Of a stretch of 32,367 bases of DNA, positions 1 to 7,959 are shown in pieces. The notes below the pieces were generated by a model. It was given only the letters and a program-made list of their open reading frames with translations, was not told where the DNA came from and did not search any database. The stretch's first letter is position 1, and the number at the start of each line of letters is the position of its first letter. A program made the position numbers and the translations under genes. Origin of the DNA: a bacterium (GTDB taxonomy: Bacteria; Vulcanimicrobiota; Xenobia; Xenobiales; Xenobiaceae); the NCBI GenBank assembly GCA_030535355.1, contig JAUNIO010000037.1, positions 1 through 32,367 on the forward strand, in the 5' to 3' direction.

Positions 1-213
1 GGGAGCGCCCGGCTTAGCTACAGAAGACACAGGAGCGCCCGGCTTAGCTACGAGAAGTGCGCGATTTCTAGGTTTCTTCTTGCTTCCCATCTTTTCTTTT
101 TTGGCAGAGGGAGGGCTGTTCTTTTCTTCAACACTCGGCTCATCTTTAGGCTTATTGGCTTTGCCGTAGCCAGCCTCCTCATATAAATGAGCAAACGAAG
201 GAAAAAACGCCAT
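1..213 (-). CDS. Lys/Pro-rich hypothetical protein, 3' end beyond window
   Basis: An open frame of 71 codons runs from ATG at 213-211 to the left edge with no stop, so the protein is cut off at its C-terminus. The start is supported by a GGGAG purine block a few bases upstream and by the open frame. The protein begins MAFFPSFAHLYEEAGYGK and becomes rich in Lys, Pro, Ser and Glu, with a basic patch (KKEKMGSKKKPRNR). It then enters a ten-residue repeat of the form VAKPGAPVSS, seen twice before the edge. It is divergent from kamC. I do not recognise the family. The composition suggests a disordered, possibly nucleic-acid-binding tail, but that is inference. Another frame on the same strand (48-245) is also open but has no repeat logic and no ribosome site. 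Confidence 0.55.
   Translation of the reverse strand, partial: MAFFPSFAHLYEEAGYGKANKPKDEPSVEEKNSPPSAKKEKMGSKKKPRNRALLVAKPGAPVSSVAKPGAP
2..51. repeat. Two direct copies of a 20-bp unit at 30-bp period
   Basis: Bases 2-21 and 32-51 are identical 20-mers (GGAGCGCCCGGCTTAGCTAC) spaced exactly 30 bp apart. The period equals ten codons and encodes the VAKPGAP repeat of the minus-strand protein. More copies may lie beyond the left edge. Confidence 0.85.
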
Positions 214-295
214 AACTGTTCTCCCATACAACAAAATAAAGACAAAGAAAAAAACTAAATAGTTTACTTCTGCACTGGCAGACAAAATCTTTTAT

Positions 296-2002
296 ATGCT
301 TGACCATTTAACGCCAAATTTATACAATTTCTTCATGGACAGCTTTATTAATTACGCCCAGTTTGAAGATTTTTGGCAGCGTTTAGAACCGCTCACCCCT
401 TATGGAAAAGATTTAAAGCAAAAACGCACCGTTTACAGTGAAGAAGCAGAACTAGTTAAGCTGTGGGAAAGCAGTGACCGCGCAGCCCAGCTGCTGCAGC
501 CTCCTGCGGCAAACTTAAGCCGTATCCGTTATTTTCTGAAACGCCTGCCCCGTTTCCGCAGCGAATCGCTGCCCTGTTACGATGAAGCCGATATTTTTGA
601 ATACAAAAAATTTCTCAGCAATTACAGACGGCTTTTAGAACTGCTGCCCGCTGAGCAGCGCAGTTTTTTTGCACTGGATTACAGTTCTCACGATCTCGAG
701 CAACTGCTCAGCTGCGGCGATCAATATGCGGACACTTTTTATGTAGCCGACGCTTATTCAGAACAGCTTGCCCAAATCCGGGCGCAAATACGCGCTATAG
801 ATAAACGCTTAGCCGACGCCCGGCGCAGCCAGTTAGAGCAAATTGCCCTCCAGTGGGGCTGGGATATAACCGGCGAATATCTTCTGGTATCCCAAAGCAG
901 CGTTCTGGAAGCCCAAAAGCACCAGCCTCAGCTTTTAGAGAAGCTGGTCGTTATAGAGCCCTTTGACGGCGAGCGTTATGCCGTCCGCCCGCATCAGTCC
1001 GGCAGCTTCCTAGCTCTGCAAGAACAGCGCCAAAATCTCGCCCACAGCGAAAGGCGCGAAGAGCAGAACGTGCTGGAAAATATTTCGGAAGCCATACGCG
1101 CCGAGCTGCCCAAACTTTGCCGCAGCCGCACCAACATTGGTGCCTTCGATATGGCGCTGGCTAGGGCGCGGTTAGCCCAGCAATATGATCTGCAGCGGCC
1201 TCAGCTCAATGCCAGGCTTTCAGAACCCATAGTGATAGAAAAGGGCAGATTTATTCCCTGCCAGGAACAGTGTGAACGCTTAAATACCGTCTATATACCT
1301 TTAGACTGGCAGCTCAGCCAGCCCAATGCCGTGCTTTTCGGCTCCAATATGGGCGGCAAAACCATCGCTCTCAAGACCTTGGCATTTCTGCAGCTCTGCG
1401 TCCAAACAGGCCTTTACGTACCGGCGCAGACTTTGCGCACTTGCCTGTTCCGCAATTTTCGCTACATAGGCGAAGGCCGTTTAGATACGCCCCAGCAAGG
1501 CCTATCGGGGTTTGGCTACGAGGTCAGCCAATTCTGCGAAGCCTATAGCCATCTGGCAGAGCCAACTTTACTGCTCTTCGACGAGTTTGCCCGCACCACT
1601 AATTCCCGCGAAGCCGAAGCCTTCATTTCCGCCATATTAGCAGATATTGCAGCCAGGCCAACGGTACGCGCCGTTTTCTCCAGCCACTTTCACGGAATTG
1701 CCCGCCTGCCTCAAGTGGGCTTCTTTAAAATGCGCGGGGTAAACCGCGCCGCGCTGGACAGCGCTCCCGATTCTAGCAGCGGCCAATTCCCCAGCGGCTA
1801 TAAATGCTCAGAATCATTACAGCAGAGACTGCAGCAAATAAGCTCGCTGATTGATTACCGCATTCAGCCGGATCCAGAGACGCTGGACAGCAGCGACGCT
1901 CTGACAATAGCTGCTTTGCTGGGAGTGCCCCCCTCTATAACAGAGCAAGCTAGACAGCAGCTTATTGCGTCAAGCCAGAAATCTGGGTATTTCGGGCCTT
2001 AG
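296..2002 (+). CDS. kamC: MutS-related ATPase, probable lysine 5,6-aminomutase reactivase KamC
   Basis: 568 residues. The C-terminal third is a MutS/ABC-type ATPase: Walker A GSNMGGKT at residues 349-356 and Walker B LLLFDEF at 425-431, followed by TTNSREAEAF, a MutS-like D-loop region. The N-terminal 300 residues are helical and lack MutS mismatch-recognition features. MutS-like proteins encoded directly before kamD/kamE are known in lysine-fermenting bacteria as KamC. They are thought to reactivate the B12-dependent mutase by removing damaged cobalamin. The position here, upstream of kamD and kamE, is the main reason for the specific name. The partner KamB is not adjacent, because the gene upstream is divergent and unrelated. 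No strong Shine-Dalgarno precedes the ATG at 296; Met14 (335) is an alternative start. The MutS-family ATPase call is near certain, the role likely. Confidence 0.85.
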   Translation: MLDHLTPNLYNFFMDSFINYAQFEDFWQRLEPLTPYGKDLKQKRTVYSEEAELVKLWESSDRAAQLLQPPAANLSRIRYFLKRLPRFRSESLPCYDEADIFEYKKFLSNYRRLLELLPAEQRSFFALDYSSHDLEQLLSCGDQYADTFYVADAYSEQLAQIRAQIRAIDKRLADARRSQLEQIALQWGWDITGEYLLVSQSSVLEAQKHQPQLLEKLVVIEPFDGERYAVRPHQSGSFLALQEQRQNLAHSERREEQNVLENISEAIRAELPKLCRSRTNIGAFDMALARARLAQQYDLQRPQLNARLSEPIVIEKGRFIPCQEQCERLNTVYIPLDWQLSQPNAVLFGSNMGGKTIALKTLAFLQLCVQTGLYVPAQTLRTCLFRNFRYIGEGRLDTPQQGLSGFGYEVSQFCEAYSHLAEPTLLLFDEFARTTNSREAEAFISAILADIAARPTVRAVFSSHFHGIARLPQVGFFKMRGVNRAALDSAPDSSSGQFPSGYKCSESLQQRLQQISSLIDYRIQPDPETLDSSDALTIAALLGVPPSITEQARQQLIASSQKSGYFGP

Positions 2003-2015
2003 GGCGATTCAGAAA

Positions 2016-2067
2016 GGCGAGTCAGATAGTTCACAGGTTAGCTAAGCGCTGGCTCAACTATATTAGG
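2016..2067 (-). repeat. Fragment of dispersed repeat family A, inverted
   Basis: Read on the minus strand, these 52 bases match 16212-16263 along their full length. They share CTAATAT, AGCG, AGCTAAC and CTATCTGACTC in the same order with only small differences. The fragment lies in the 163-bp gap between kamC and kamD. Confidence 0.6.
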
Positions 2068-2165
2068 ATTTACATAAAAAAGGGCTTCAGCGCTGAACAG
2101 CAAATTTTCATAGGTTTTATTATTCATTTATAAACATATCCAATTTACTGAAAGGGTTCCTCCCC

Positions 2166-3737
2166 ATGAGCACAGGTTACACTCCTAAGCTGCGGCTTCC
2201 CTTAGATAAAATCGAGCGCGCCCGCCATTTGGCTGCCGATATCGCCCAGCCGGTAGAAGATTTCATAGCCGATCACACCACGGTAACTGTAGAGCGCGCA
2301 ACTCTGCGTTTAGCTGGAGCCAGCGGTGCCAACTCCGAAGGAGTGCCTGTACCCAACATCATCGTCGACCAAGTCCGGGACAAATTGGAAAACGGCGCTT
2401 TGCTGCCTTATGTCAATGCCTTAGTGCGCACTGGCTACACAACTCAGCAGTTAAACGAAGCGATTGCCGGCGGATTAAATATCAGTAGCCTCCCCCTGGG
2501 GGAAAAAGCAGCTATCAGCGCCAAAAGCCAAGAGCTGGTGCAAAGCTTTGCCCAAAAAGTTTCCAGCCAGCGCCAAAAGCGCAGCGACCTGCAAAAGGAA
2601 TTCGGACAGGGCAACCATTCCCCCCTGCTTTACGTAATCGTAGCCACGGGAAACATCTATGAAGATGTGGAACAGGCCCGTTCCGCCGCCTGTCAAGGAG
2701 CCGACGTTATCGCCGTCATCCGCACCACGGCCCAAAGCCTGCTGGACTACGTGCCCTTTGGCCCCACTACAGAAGGTTTCGGCGGCACGTATGCCACCCA
2801 AGAGAATTTTCGCATCATGCGCGAGGCTTTGGACCAGGAAATACCCAAACAGGGACGTTACATTTATCTGACCAATTACGCTTCTGGCCTCTGTATGCCG
2901 GAGATCGCCGCCATGGGAGCTATAGAGCGTTTAGATATGATGCTAAATGACTCCATGTACGGTATTCTCTTCCGCGACATCAACATGTACCGCACCTTTG
3001 TGGATCAGAAGTTCAGCCGCATGATCAACTCCTATGCGGGCATCATCATCAACACCGGCGAAGACAATTACCTTACCACTTCAGATGCAGTTGAAAAGGC
3101 TTATACCGTTTTAGCCAGCCAATTCCTCAACGAGCGTTTCGCCTATAACGCAGGATTGCCCGCCCGGCTCATGGGACTGGGACACGCTTTTGAGATGGAT
3201 CCTTCTATAACTAATGGTTTCCTGTTGGAATTCGCCCAAGCCCTGATGGCCCGCGAAATTTTCCCCGAAGCCCCTCTCAAATACATGCCTCCCACCAAAT
3301 GGATGACCGGCAATATATTTAAAGGCCACGTCCAAGACGCTATGTTCAACTTCATTTCCCAGGCGACCAATCAAGGCATACACCTTTTGGGCATGATGAC
3401 CGAAGCCATTCATACGCCGTTTATGATGGACCGCGGCTTAGCCCTGGAAAATGCCCGCTACGTCATGAACAATATGAAAGATTTAGCCTCGGAAATTGAA
3501 TTCAATCCCAACGGCATAATCGTCAGCCGCGCTCACAGCGTATTGGATGAGACCTTAGCGTTCATGGAGCAGCTCCAGCAAATCGGCCTCATGGAGGCGA
3601 TGGAACGCGGTTTGTTCGCGGAGATCAAACGTCCCCGCGATATGGGCAAAGGCTTAGAAGGCCTTCAGGAAAAAGGGCCTGACTACTTTAACCCCTTTGA
3701 AACGTTCCTTAAAAGCGAACTGAAGCTGAGCGAATAA
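2166..3737 (+). CDS. kamD: Lysine 5,6-aminomutase alpha subunit
   Basis: 523 residues, the usual length for KamD. It is the large TIM-barrel subunit of the adenosylcobalamin- and PLP-dependent enzyme that moves the terminal amino group of D-lysine or L-beta-lysine to the neighbouring carbon in anaerobic lysine fermentation. Recognised by overall family sequence, for example residues YVIVATGNIYEDVEQARSAA, PFGPTTEGFGGTYATQENFR, YASGLCMPEIAAMGAIERLD and HLLGMMTEAIHTPFMMDR. The catalytic cofactor-binding domain sits on KamE, encoded next. Start at ATG 2166 after an AAAGG purine block about ten bases upstream. The 91-bp gap to kamE carries no obvious terminator, so the two subunits are probably co-transcribed. 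Confidence 0.96.
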   Translation: MSTGYTPKLRLPLDKIERARHLAADIAQPVEDFIADHTTVTVERATLRLAGASGANSEGVPVPNIIVDQVRDKLENGALLPYVNALVRTGYTTQQLNEAIAGGLNISSLPLGEKAAISAKSQELVQSFAQKVSSQRQKRSDLQKEFGQGNHSPLLYVIVATGNIYEDVEQARSAACQGADVIAVIRTTAQSLLDYVPFGPTTEGFGGTYATQENFRIMREALDQEIPKQGRYIYLTNYASGLCMPEIAAMGAIERLDMMLNDSMYGILFRDINMYRTFVDQKFSRMINSYAGIIINTGEDNYLTTSDAVEKAYTVLASQFLNERFAYNAGLPARLMGLGHAFEMDPSITNGFLLEFAQALMAREIFPEAPLKYMPPTKWMTGNIFKGHVQDAMFNFISQATNQGIHLLGMMTEAIHTPFMMDRGLALENARYVMNNMKDLASEIEFNPNGIIVSRAHSVLDETLAFMEQLQQIGLMEAMERGLFAEIKRPRDMGKGLEGLQEKGPDYFNPFETFLKSELKLSE

Positions 3738-3816
3738 CATCGCCTCTTTAGTTCCTGGGGCCTAAAAGGAATTAGAACGCCCGGATTACCCCACGACTTT
3801 GAAGCTTTACTTTAAT

Positions 3817-3822
3817 AGGAGA
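3817..3822 (+). promoter_or_regulatory. Shine-Dalgarno that sets the kamE start
   Basis: AGGAGA lies six bases before ATG 3829. An in-frame TTG at 3799 would add ten residues but has no comparable site, so 3829 is preferred. Confidence 0.8.
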
Positions 3823-3828
3823 TACGCC

Positions 3829-4563
3829 ATGATCGCAAGACCTTACGGAGACACCCTGGATGACGGAGCAGTCCAGCTTTCTTTTACCCTGCCCATACCC
3901 GAAGGCGCCCAGGGACGAGAAGCTGCCCGTCAATTGGTGGAAAAATGGAATTTCGATCAAGTGGAGATCGTGCACTCCCACGCTCTCAGCGATAAATATT
4001 CCTTTTATGTCGCCTACGCCCACACTAAAGTCGGCATCGATATGGATAGCATCCAAGTAGAAGAAGCTACCGGCGAAACTGTTTACTCCATGGATGAGTC
4101 CAACGAAATAATCAAAGCCAAAATTGGGCGCAAGCTGGTGATTGTTGGAGCTTGTACGGGTTCTGACGCCCACACCGTCGGCATAGACGCCATCATGAAC
4201 ATGAAAGGATATAACCACCACTTCGGTTTAGAGCGCTACCCCGAAATCGAAGCCTATAATTTAGGCGCTCAGGTTCCCAACGAAAAGCTCATAGATTATG
4301 CGGAAAAAGTCGGTGCCGATGCCATACTCATCTCGCAGGTGGTCACCCAAAAAGACATTCACATCAAAAACCTCACCGAATTTATCGAAATTTTGCAGGC
4401 CCGAGGGCTGCGCGAAAAGTACATAATCTTGGTAGGCGGCAGCCGTATAAGCAACAAACTGGCCTTAGAATTGGGATTTGACGGCGGTTTCGGCAAAGGC
4501 ACCTACGCCGATCACGTAGCCACCTTTGTAATTGATCGTTTGCTGGAGAAGCAGCAAGGATAA
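3829..4563 (+). CDS. kamE: Lysine 5,6-aminomutase beta subunit (B12/PLP-binding)
   Basis: 244 residues from ATG 3829. An N-terminal dimerisation region is followed by a Rossmann-like cobalamin-binding domain. The base-off/His-on B12 motif DxHxxG is seen as D113-A-H115-TV-G118. Lys126 (in IMNMKGY) lies eleven residues after that histidine, the same spacing as the B12 histidine and the PLP lysine (His133/Lys144) of the characterised Clostridium enzyme, so it should be the internal-aldimine lysine. GGSRIS and the Gly-rich DGGFGKG segments near the C-terminus complete the corrin-tail pocket. The stop at 4563 is nine bases before the next ATG, so the downstream membrane gene is in the same operon. 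Confidence 0.96.
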   Translation: MIARPYGDTLDDGAVQLSFTLPIPEGAQGREAARQLVEKWNFDQVEIVHSHALSDKYSFYVAYAHTKVGIDMDSIQVEEATGETVYSMDESNEIIKAKIGRKLVIVGACTGSDAHTVGIDAIMNMKGYNHHFGLERYPEIEAYNLGAQVPNEKLIDYAEKVGADAILISQVVTQKDIHIKNLTEFIEILQARGLREKYIILVGGSRISNKLALELGFDGGFGKGTYADHVATFVIDRLLEKQQG

Positions 4564-4572
4564 GCTTTCACC

Positions 4573-6231
4573 ATGGATTTTGCGCTCTTGGCCGACGGAC
4601 GCTTAGTATTTATATGCCTTTTGGCTGGGGTAGTTTCCATGCTGACGACGCTCAACGTGGCCGCCCGCCCCGCCGCCGTCCATACGAAACAGGTCGCCTT
4701 AGCCCTGGCTGTCTCCTCGATTTTTTTCATGTTTACCCGCTTTGCCAATTTGTTCTACCTGCCCATTCTGGGCAGTTACGTAGATAAAGCCGTGCGCACG
4801 GGAGCGGTAAATGTGCTTTACGAGCAGATACAGTGGGTGGTCATCGGATCCGCTTTAGGCGCACTCATGTCCTGGATGATGCTGCCGACTTTCTGCGCTG
4901 TTTATGAGCGCGGTATTGCTGGCGTACAGAGCCGCGGCTCTATGTTCCGCGTGCTGCTGGGACTGCCTACTCCGCGCGGTCTCAAAGCGCTGTGCGGATG
5001 CTTGCGCTCCCCGCTGCTATTGCGAGGCTGGACAGAGGGCAGTTCCCGCATCCGTGGGCCCTTTTTAATTTGGAATGTCTGCGCTACGGCTATTTGGACC
5101 GTAGGCGCTCTCTGCGCTCTCTATGTAAGCGCTGCTGTTCCCAAGCTGGAAGCCACCGCCGTTTTATTGTCGGGCTTAGTCAATTCTTTTGCCGCTATCG
5201 CTTTTGCCATTTTCGTCGATCCCAAAGCGGCAGTTATCACCGATCAAACCGTACAGGGCCAGCGCCCTGAACAAGACGTTCAAGCCATGACCTTTTGGCT
5301 GGGAGCCGGGAATTTCCTGGGCGGCCTGCTGGGGCTAGCGGTATTTCCCGTAGGCATTGCGATGATCGAATGGGCCACGCTTCAGCTGGGACAGACATCA
5401 ATGTCGGGAAATATGTGGTTAGTCATCGGCTTAAACACTATGACAGCCTTGCTGATGCTCACCGCTTTATCTTCCCGGGTATCGGCGGTTATCACTAAAA
5501 AAGTAGCCACATCGCTAGCCATCTACAACGTTTTCTTTTTAATCACGCGCTTGGCCACCCAAGTTTATGCTCCTATTCTAGGAGCTGTACGCGATTCCGT
5601 AATCAACGGTCAGGCCTCGGCCAGCGAACTTCTGCCTCTGTTCCGCTGGGTAGTTTGGGCAGCCACAGCGGGAACTATCCTAGGCTGGCTGCTCATTCCC
5701 ACCTTTGTTGAAATATATAATCAAGCAATCGCAGCCTTGGAAAAACGCGGCGGCGCTATGGCCAAGCTGCTGAAAGATCTGCTGTATCCCTCCAACTGGC
5801 TGCGCGTACTGCGCTGCATCCGCGCCCCTCAGCTCTTCGGTGTCACGCGCGGCGATCTAAAACAAATGCCCAAAGGTTTCCTGCTGGCCAATACGGTAGT
5901 AGTAGGCATTCACGTCATAGGGGTGCTGTCCGCTATTCTGGCCGGGGCGCAGCTCAGCGGCCAGCTTGCCCGCACAGCTACACTGCTTTCCTCTATCATC
6001 AACGGTGTAGCTACCATTTTGGCTAGTATCTTAGTGGATCCCACGGCAGCGCATATCACCGACCAGTGCGTTCATGACAAACGCCCCCTCCACCATATCC
6101 ACATCATGGTAGTTTTTTTAGCAGCTACCACCTTAGCGGGTACTATACTTTCTCAGCTTCTGCTGCAGCCCTCGTCACAGCTGATCGCTCTTTGCGCCCA
6201 GCTGCTCGATTGGCTTTTCCATTACTTATAA
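4573..6231 (+). CDS. Tandem-fused Amj-type lipid II flippase (two Amj domains)
   Basis: 552 residues, strongly hydrophobic, with many predicted membrane segments. It resembles Amj (DUF2837), the alternate lipid II flippase of Bacillus subtilis, normally about 270 residues. Here two Amj-like halves lie head to tail. TKQVALALAV...FTRFANLFYLPILG at residues 38-67 recurs as TKKVATSLAI...ITRLATQVYAPILG from 308. MMLPTFCAVYERGIAGVQSRG recurs as LLIPTFVEIYNQAIAALEKRG. VDPKAAVITDQ at 215-225 recurs as VDPTAAHITDQ at 488-498. The offset is 270-273 residues throughout. The halves are well diverged, so the duplication is old. The gene starts nine bases after kamE. Whether it moves lipid II, another polyprenyl-linked lipid or something tied to lysine metabolism cannot be told from sequence. 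An AAGGA site lies just inside the end of kamE. Confidence 0.85.
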   Translation: MDFALLADGRLVFICLLAGVVSMLTTLNVAARPAAVHTKQVALALAVSSIFFMFTRFANLFYLPILGSYVDKAVRTGAVNVLYEQIQWVVIGSALGALMSWMMLPTFCAVYERGIAGVQSRGSMFRVLLGLPTPRGLKALCGCLRSPLLLRGWTEGSSRIRGPFLIWNVCATAIWTVGALCALYVSAAVPKLEATAVLLSGLVNSFAAIAFAIFVDPKAAVITDQTVQGQRPEQDVQAMTFWLGAGNFLGGLLGLAVFPVGIAMIEWATLQLGQTSMSGNMWLVIGLNTMTALLMLTALSSRVSAVITKKVATSLAIYNVFFLITRLATQVYAPILGAVRDSVINGQASASELLPLFRWVVWAATAGTILGWLLIPTFVEIYNQAIAALEKRGGAMAKLLKDLLYPSNWLRVLRCIRAPQLFGVTRGDLKQMPKGFLLANTVVVGIHVIGVLSAILAGAQLSGQLARTATLLSSIINGVATILASILVDPTAAHITDQCVHDKRPLHHIHIMVVFLAATTLAGTILSQLLLQPSSQLIALCAQLLDWLFHYL

Positions 6232-6268
6232 AATATATCAGTCTTCCATTAGCGCAAGGATAATATAT

Positions 6269-7216
6269 ATGAGCACAGTCATCCCCATCCCCTCTCCCCA
6301 CGCAGATTTGCGCGCTTCTTATGCCTGGTGCGAAAAGCTCACCAAGGAACGCGCCAAAAACTTTTATTACGGCTTAAGTCTGCTGCCAGAACCGCGCCGT
6401 CTTGCTGCCTGCGCCTTTTACGCTTTCTGCCGCGACTGCGACGACATCTCTGACGACGAAGCTGGTCAGGACAGCGCCCAGCGCTTAGAGCAATGGAAAC
6501 TGCGCCTTGACGATGACACCTCTCCTGAAGCCTGGCCAGGTATTTTAGCTTTGCGCCATACTTTGGAAAAATATGCCATTCCCCGCCGCTATTTGTATGA
6601 GCTCATAGAAGGCACGGCCATGGATGTGCAGCCATGCGACTACCGTACCTTTCAAGATACTTATAATTACTGCTATCATGTGGCCTCTACAGTGGGCTTG
6701 GTCTGCGTGCACATCTTCGGTTTTTCTGAAGCCGACCAAAAAGAAGTCTATCGCATGGCCGAAATGCAAGGCATAGCCTTCCAGCTGACCAACATCATGC
6801 GCGATGTGAGCGAGGACTGCGCTATGCAGCGGTGCTATCTGCCTAGCCAGCTGCTGGACCGCTTTGGCGTTACTTCCGAAGACATAGCGGAAAAACGCGA
6901 CACACCAGGCATGAGACAGCTATATAATCATATGTCCGCCCTAATCGATAGTTATTACCATCATTGCTCTGCCCTGCCTCGCTACATCGATCCAGAAAGC
7001 CGGGCCTGCCTGCGCGCCATGACCATGATCTACCGCGGCATCGCCAAAAAGCTGGCCAAGTTAGGGCCTCAGGCCCTGCAGCGCCGGGTTCGCCTCAGTA
7101 CGCCGCAGAAATTCGCCTGCGTCTTTTGGGCCTGTTTTTTCAGCGGCTTTGAACTTTTTATTAGCCATATGCAGCAATTATGGCAATACTTTTTTCAATC
7201 TAATGATACAAACTAA
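6269..7216 (+). CDS. Squalene/phytoene synthase family protein
   Basis: 315 residues, typical for the head-to-head isoprenyl synthase family, which joins two prenyl diphosphates to squalene, dehydrosqualene or phytoene. First Asp-rich motif: CRDCDDISDDE with D58/D62. Second: NIMRDVSED with D179/D183, followed by a YLP. AKNFYYGLSLLP near residue 30 and TVGLVCVHIFG near 141-151 are family signatures. In the second motif region the usual RGRxYLP reads MQRCYLP, a small deviation. Start at ATG 6269 after AAGGA at 6256-6260. It follows the Amj fusion by 37 bp and is probably in the same operon. Hopanoid-type (HpnC/HpnD) and carotenoid-type (CrtB) roles cannot be separated, and no partner cyclase or desaturase is in the window. 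Confidence 0.88.
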   Translation: MSTVIPIPSPHADLRASYAWCEKLTKERAKNFYYGLSLLPEPRRLAACAFYAFCRDCDDISDDEAGQDSAQRLEQWKLRLDDDTSPEAWPGILALRHTLEKYAIPRRYLYELIEGTAMDVQPCDYRTFQDTYNYCYHVASTVGLVCVHIFGFSEADQKEVYRMAEMQGIAFQLTNIMRDVSEDCAMQRCYLPSQLLDRFGVTSEDIAEKRDTPGMRQLYNHMSALIDSYYHHCSALPRYIDPESRACLRAMTMIYRGIAKKLAKLGPQALQRRVRLSTPQKFACVFWACFFSGFELFISHMQQLWQYFFQSNDTN

Positions 7217-7231
7217 TTATGCAAACGTTTA

Positions 7232-7645
7232 ATGATGCAAACATTTAAAGACAAATTACCCACGTTTGTATTTCTGCTCATAGCTATGACCTCTAATTCC
7301 TTTGGCGATGTGCTGCTTTCGCGCACTATGAGCCATTTAGGTGCCATCAGCCTGAGCAGTATTGCTGAAATTTTGCCCCTAGCGCACAGTGTGCTCAGCC
7401 AGGGTTCTTTCTGGATTGCCATCCTCTGTTTTACGCTGTTTTTCGCTCTCTGGTCCATGTTGCTGGCCCGCGAAGACGTCTCCTTCATTATGCCTCTGAC
7501 CGCCATTACCTATGTAATCAGCGCATTGCTGGCCGGCCCTATGCTGGGAGAAACCGTTTCTCCCCTGCGCTGGCTGGGAACGTTGCTCATCTGCGCCGGC
7601 GTAGCTATTGTGGCCAGCACGGGCAAAGACAATGAAAAAAAATGA
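7232..7645 (+). CDS. Small DMT/EamA-like membrane protein
   Basis: 137 residues with four hydrophobic segments (about 10-28, 55-75, 85-105 and 112-130), the size of one EamA/SMR-like unit. The segment EDVSFIMPLTAITYVISALLAG followed by LGETVSPLRWLGTLLICAGV is typical of the drug/metabolite transporter superfamily: an inner-membrane exporter or flippase subunit probably acting as a dimer. It starts 15 bp after the synthase stop, with no clear Shine-Dalgarno, so translational coupling is likely. The adjacency to Amj and the isoprenyl synthase suggests a lipid or lipid-linked substrate, which is inference. The start could be Met1 or Met2 (7232 or 7235). Confidence 0.75.
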   Translation: MMQTFKDKLPTFVFLLIAMTSNSFGDVLLSRTMSHLGAISLSSIAEILPLAHSVLSQGSFWIAILCFTLFFALWSMLLAREDVSFIMPLTAITYVISALLAGPMLGETVSPLRWLGTLLICAGVAIVASTGKDNEKK

Positions 7646-7659
7646 CATTAATTATAATC

Positions 7660-7688
7660 TGGACTTTTTTGTCTAAATAGAGTATGCT
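7660..7688 (+). promoter_or_regulatory. Possible sigma70-type promoter
   Basis: TGGACT (7660-7665), 17 bases, then TATGCT (7683-7688), in the 109-bp gap before the 67-residue gene. Each hexamer matches four of six consensus bases. It would start a new transcript for the 7755-9772 group. Confidence 0.35.
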
Positions 7689-7754
7689 ATTATGCAGTTT
7701 TTTCATTAGCTGTTGAAAACATACCAACGCTCAATATCTTGAAGGTGATTCTCC

Positions 7755-7958
7755 ATGGAATACAAAGAGGAATATCTGAAAAAGTACTTCGACAATTTCG
7801 ACTTTTTCGATCCCGAATGCCGCGACAAACGCGTGCGCGAGATCAATATGCGCACCAAACGCTGCCTCGCCTGCGCCGGTTTTGAAAAATGCCAAATGCA
7901 TCCCAGCTACTGGCTCAAAGGGCAAGAAAAGCGCCAGCAAGAGAATGATCGCCTCTAG
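7755..7958 (+). CDS. Small Cys-rich hypothetical protein
   Basis: 67 residues, charged, no signal peptide. Cys37, Cys40, Cys46 and His49 form C-x2-C-x5-C-x2-H (RCLACAGFEKCQMH), which could bind zinc or a metal cluster; a further Cys is at 22. A good ribosome site (AAGGTG, about eight bases upstream) precedes ATG 7755. The stop is followed after one base by the start of the CYTH gene, so the two are translationally coupled and probably work together. The Cys/His pattern loosely recalls the C-x2-C...C...H stretch in CitX-like proteins, but the rest does not match. I do not recognise the family. Confidence 0.7.
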   Translation: MEYKEEYLKKYFDNFDFFDPECRDKRVREINMRTKRCLACAGFEKCQMHPSYWLKGQEKRQQENDRL

Positions 7959-7959
7959 G

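Noticed and set aside
48-245. 65-codon minus-strand frame at the left edge
   Set aside because: It lies in a different frame from the repeat-bearing protein that has a ribosome site and reads through to the edge.
2003-2165. Cobalamin riboswitch before kamD
   Set aside because: No B12-box-like sequence or the expected multi-stem structure. The gap holds a repeat fragment and a small palindrome only.
7217-7248. Short tandem duplication ATGCAAAC(G/A)TTTAA at the DMT start
   Set aside because: Two 14-bp copies, but the upstream frame stops after nine codons. It looks like local slippage, without wider significance.
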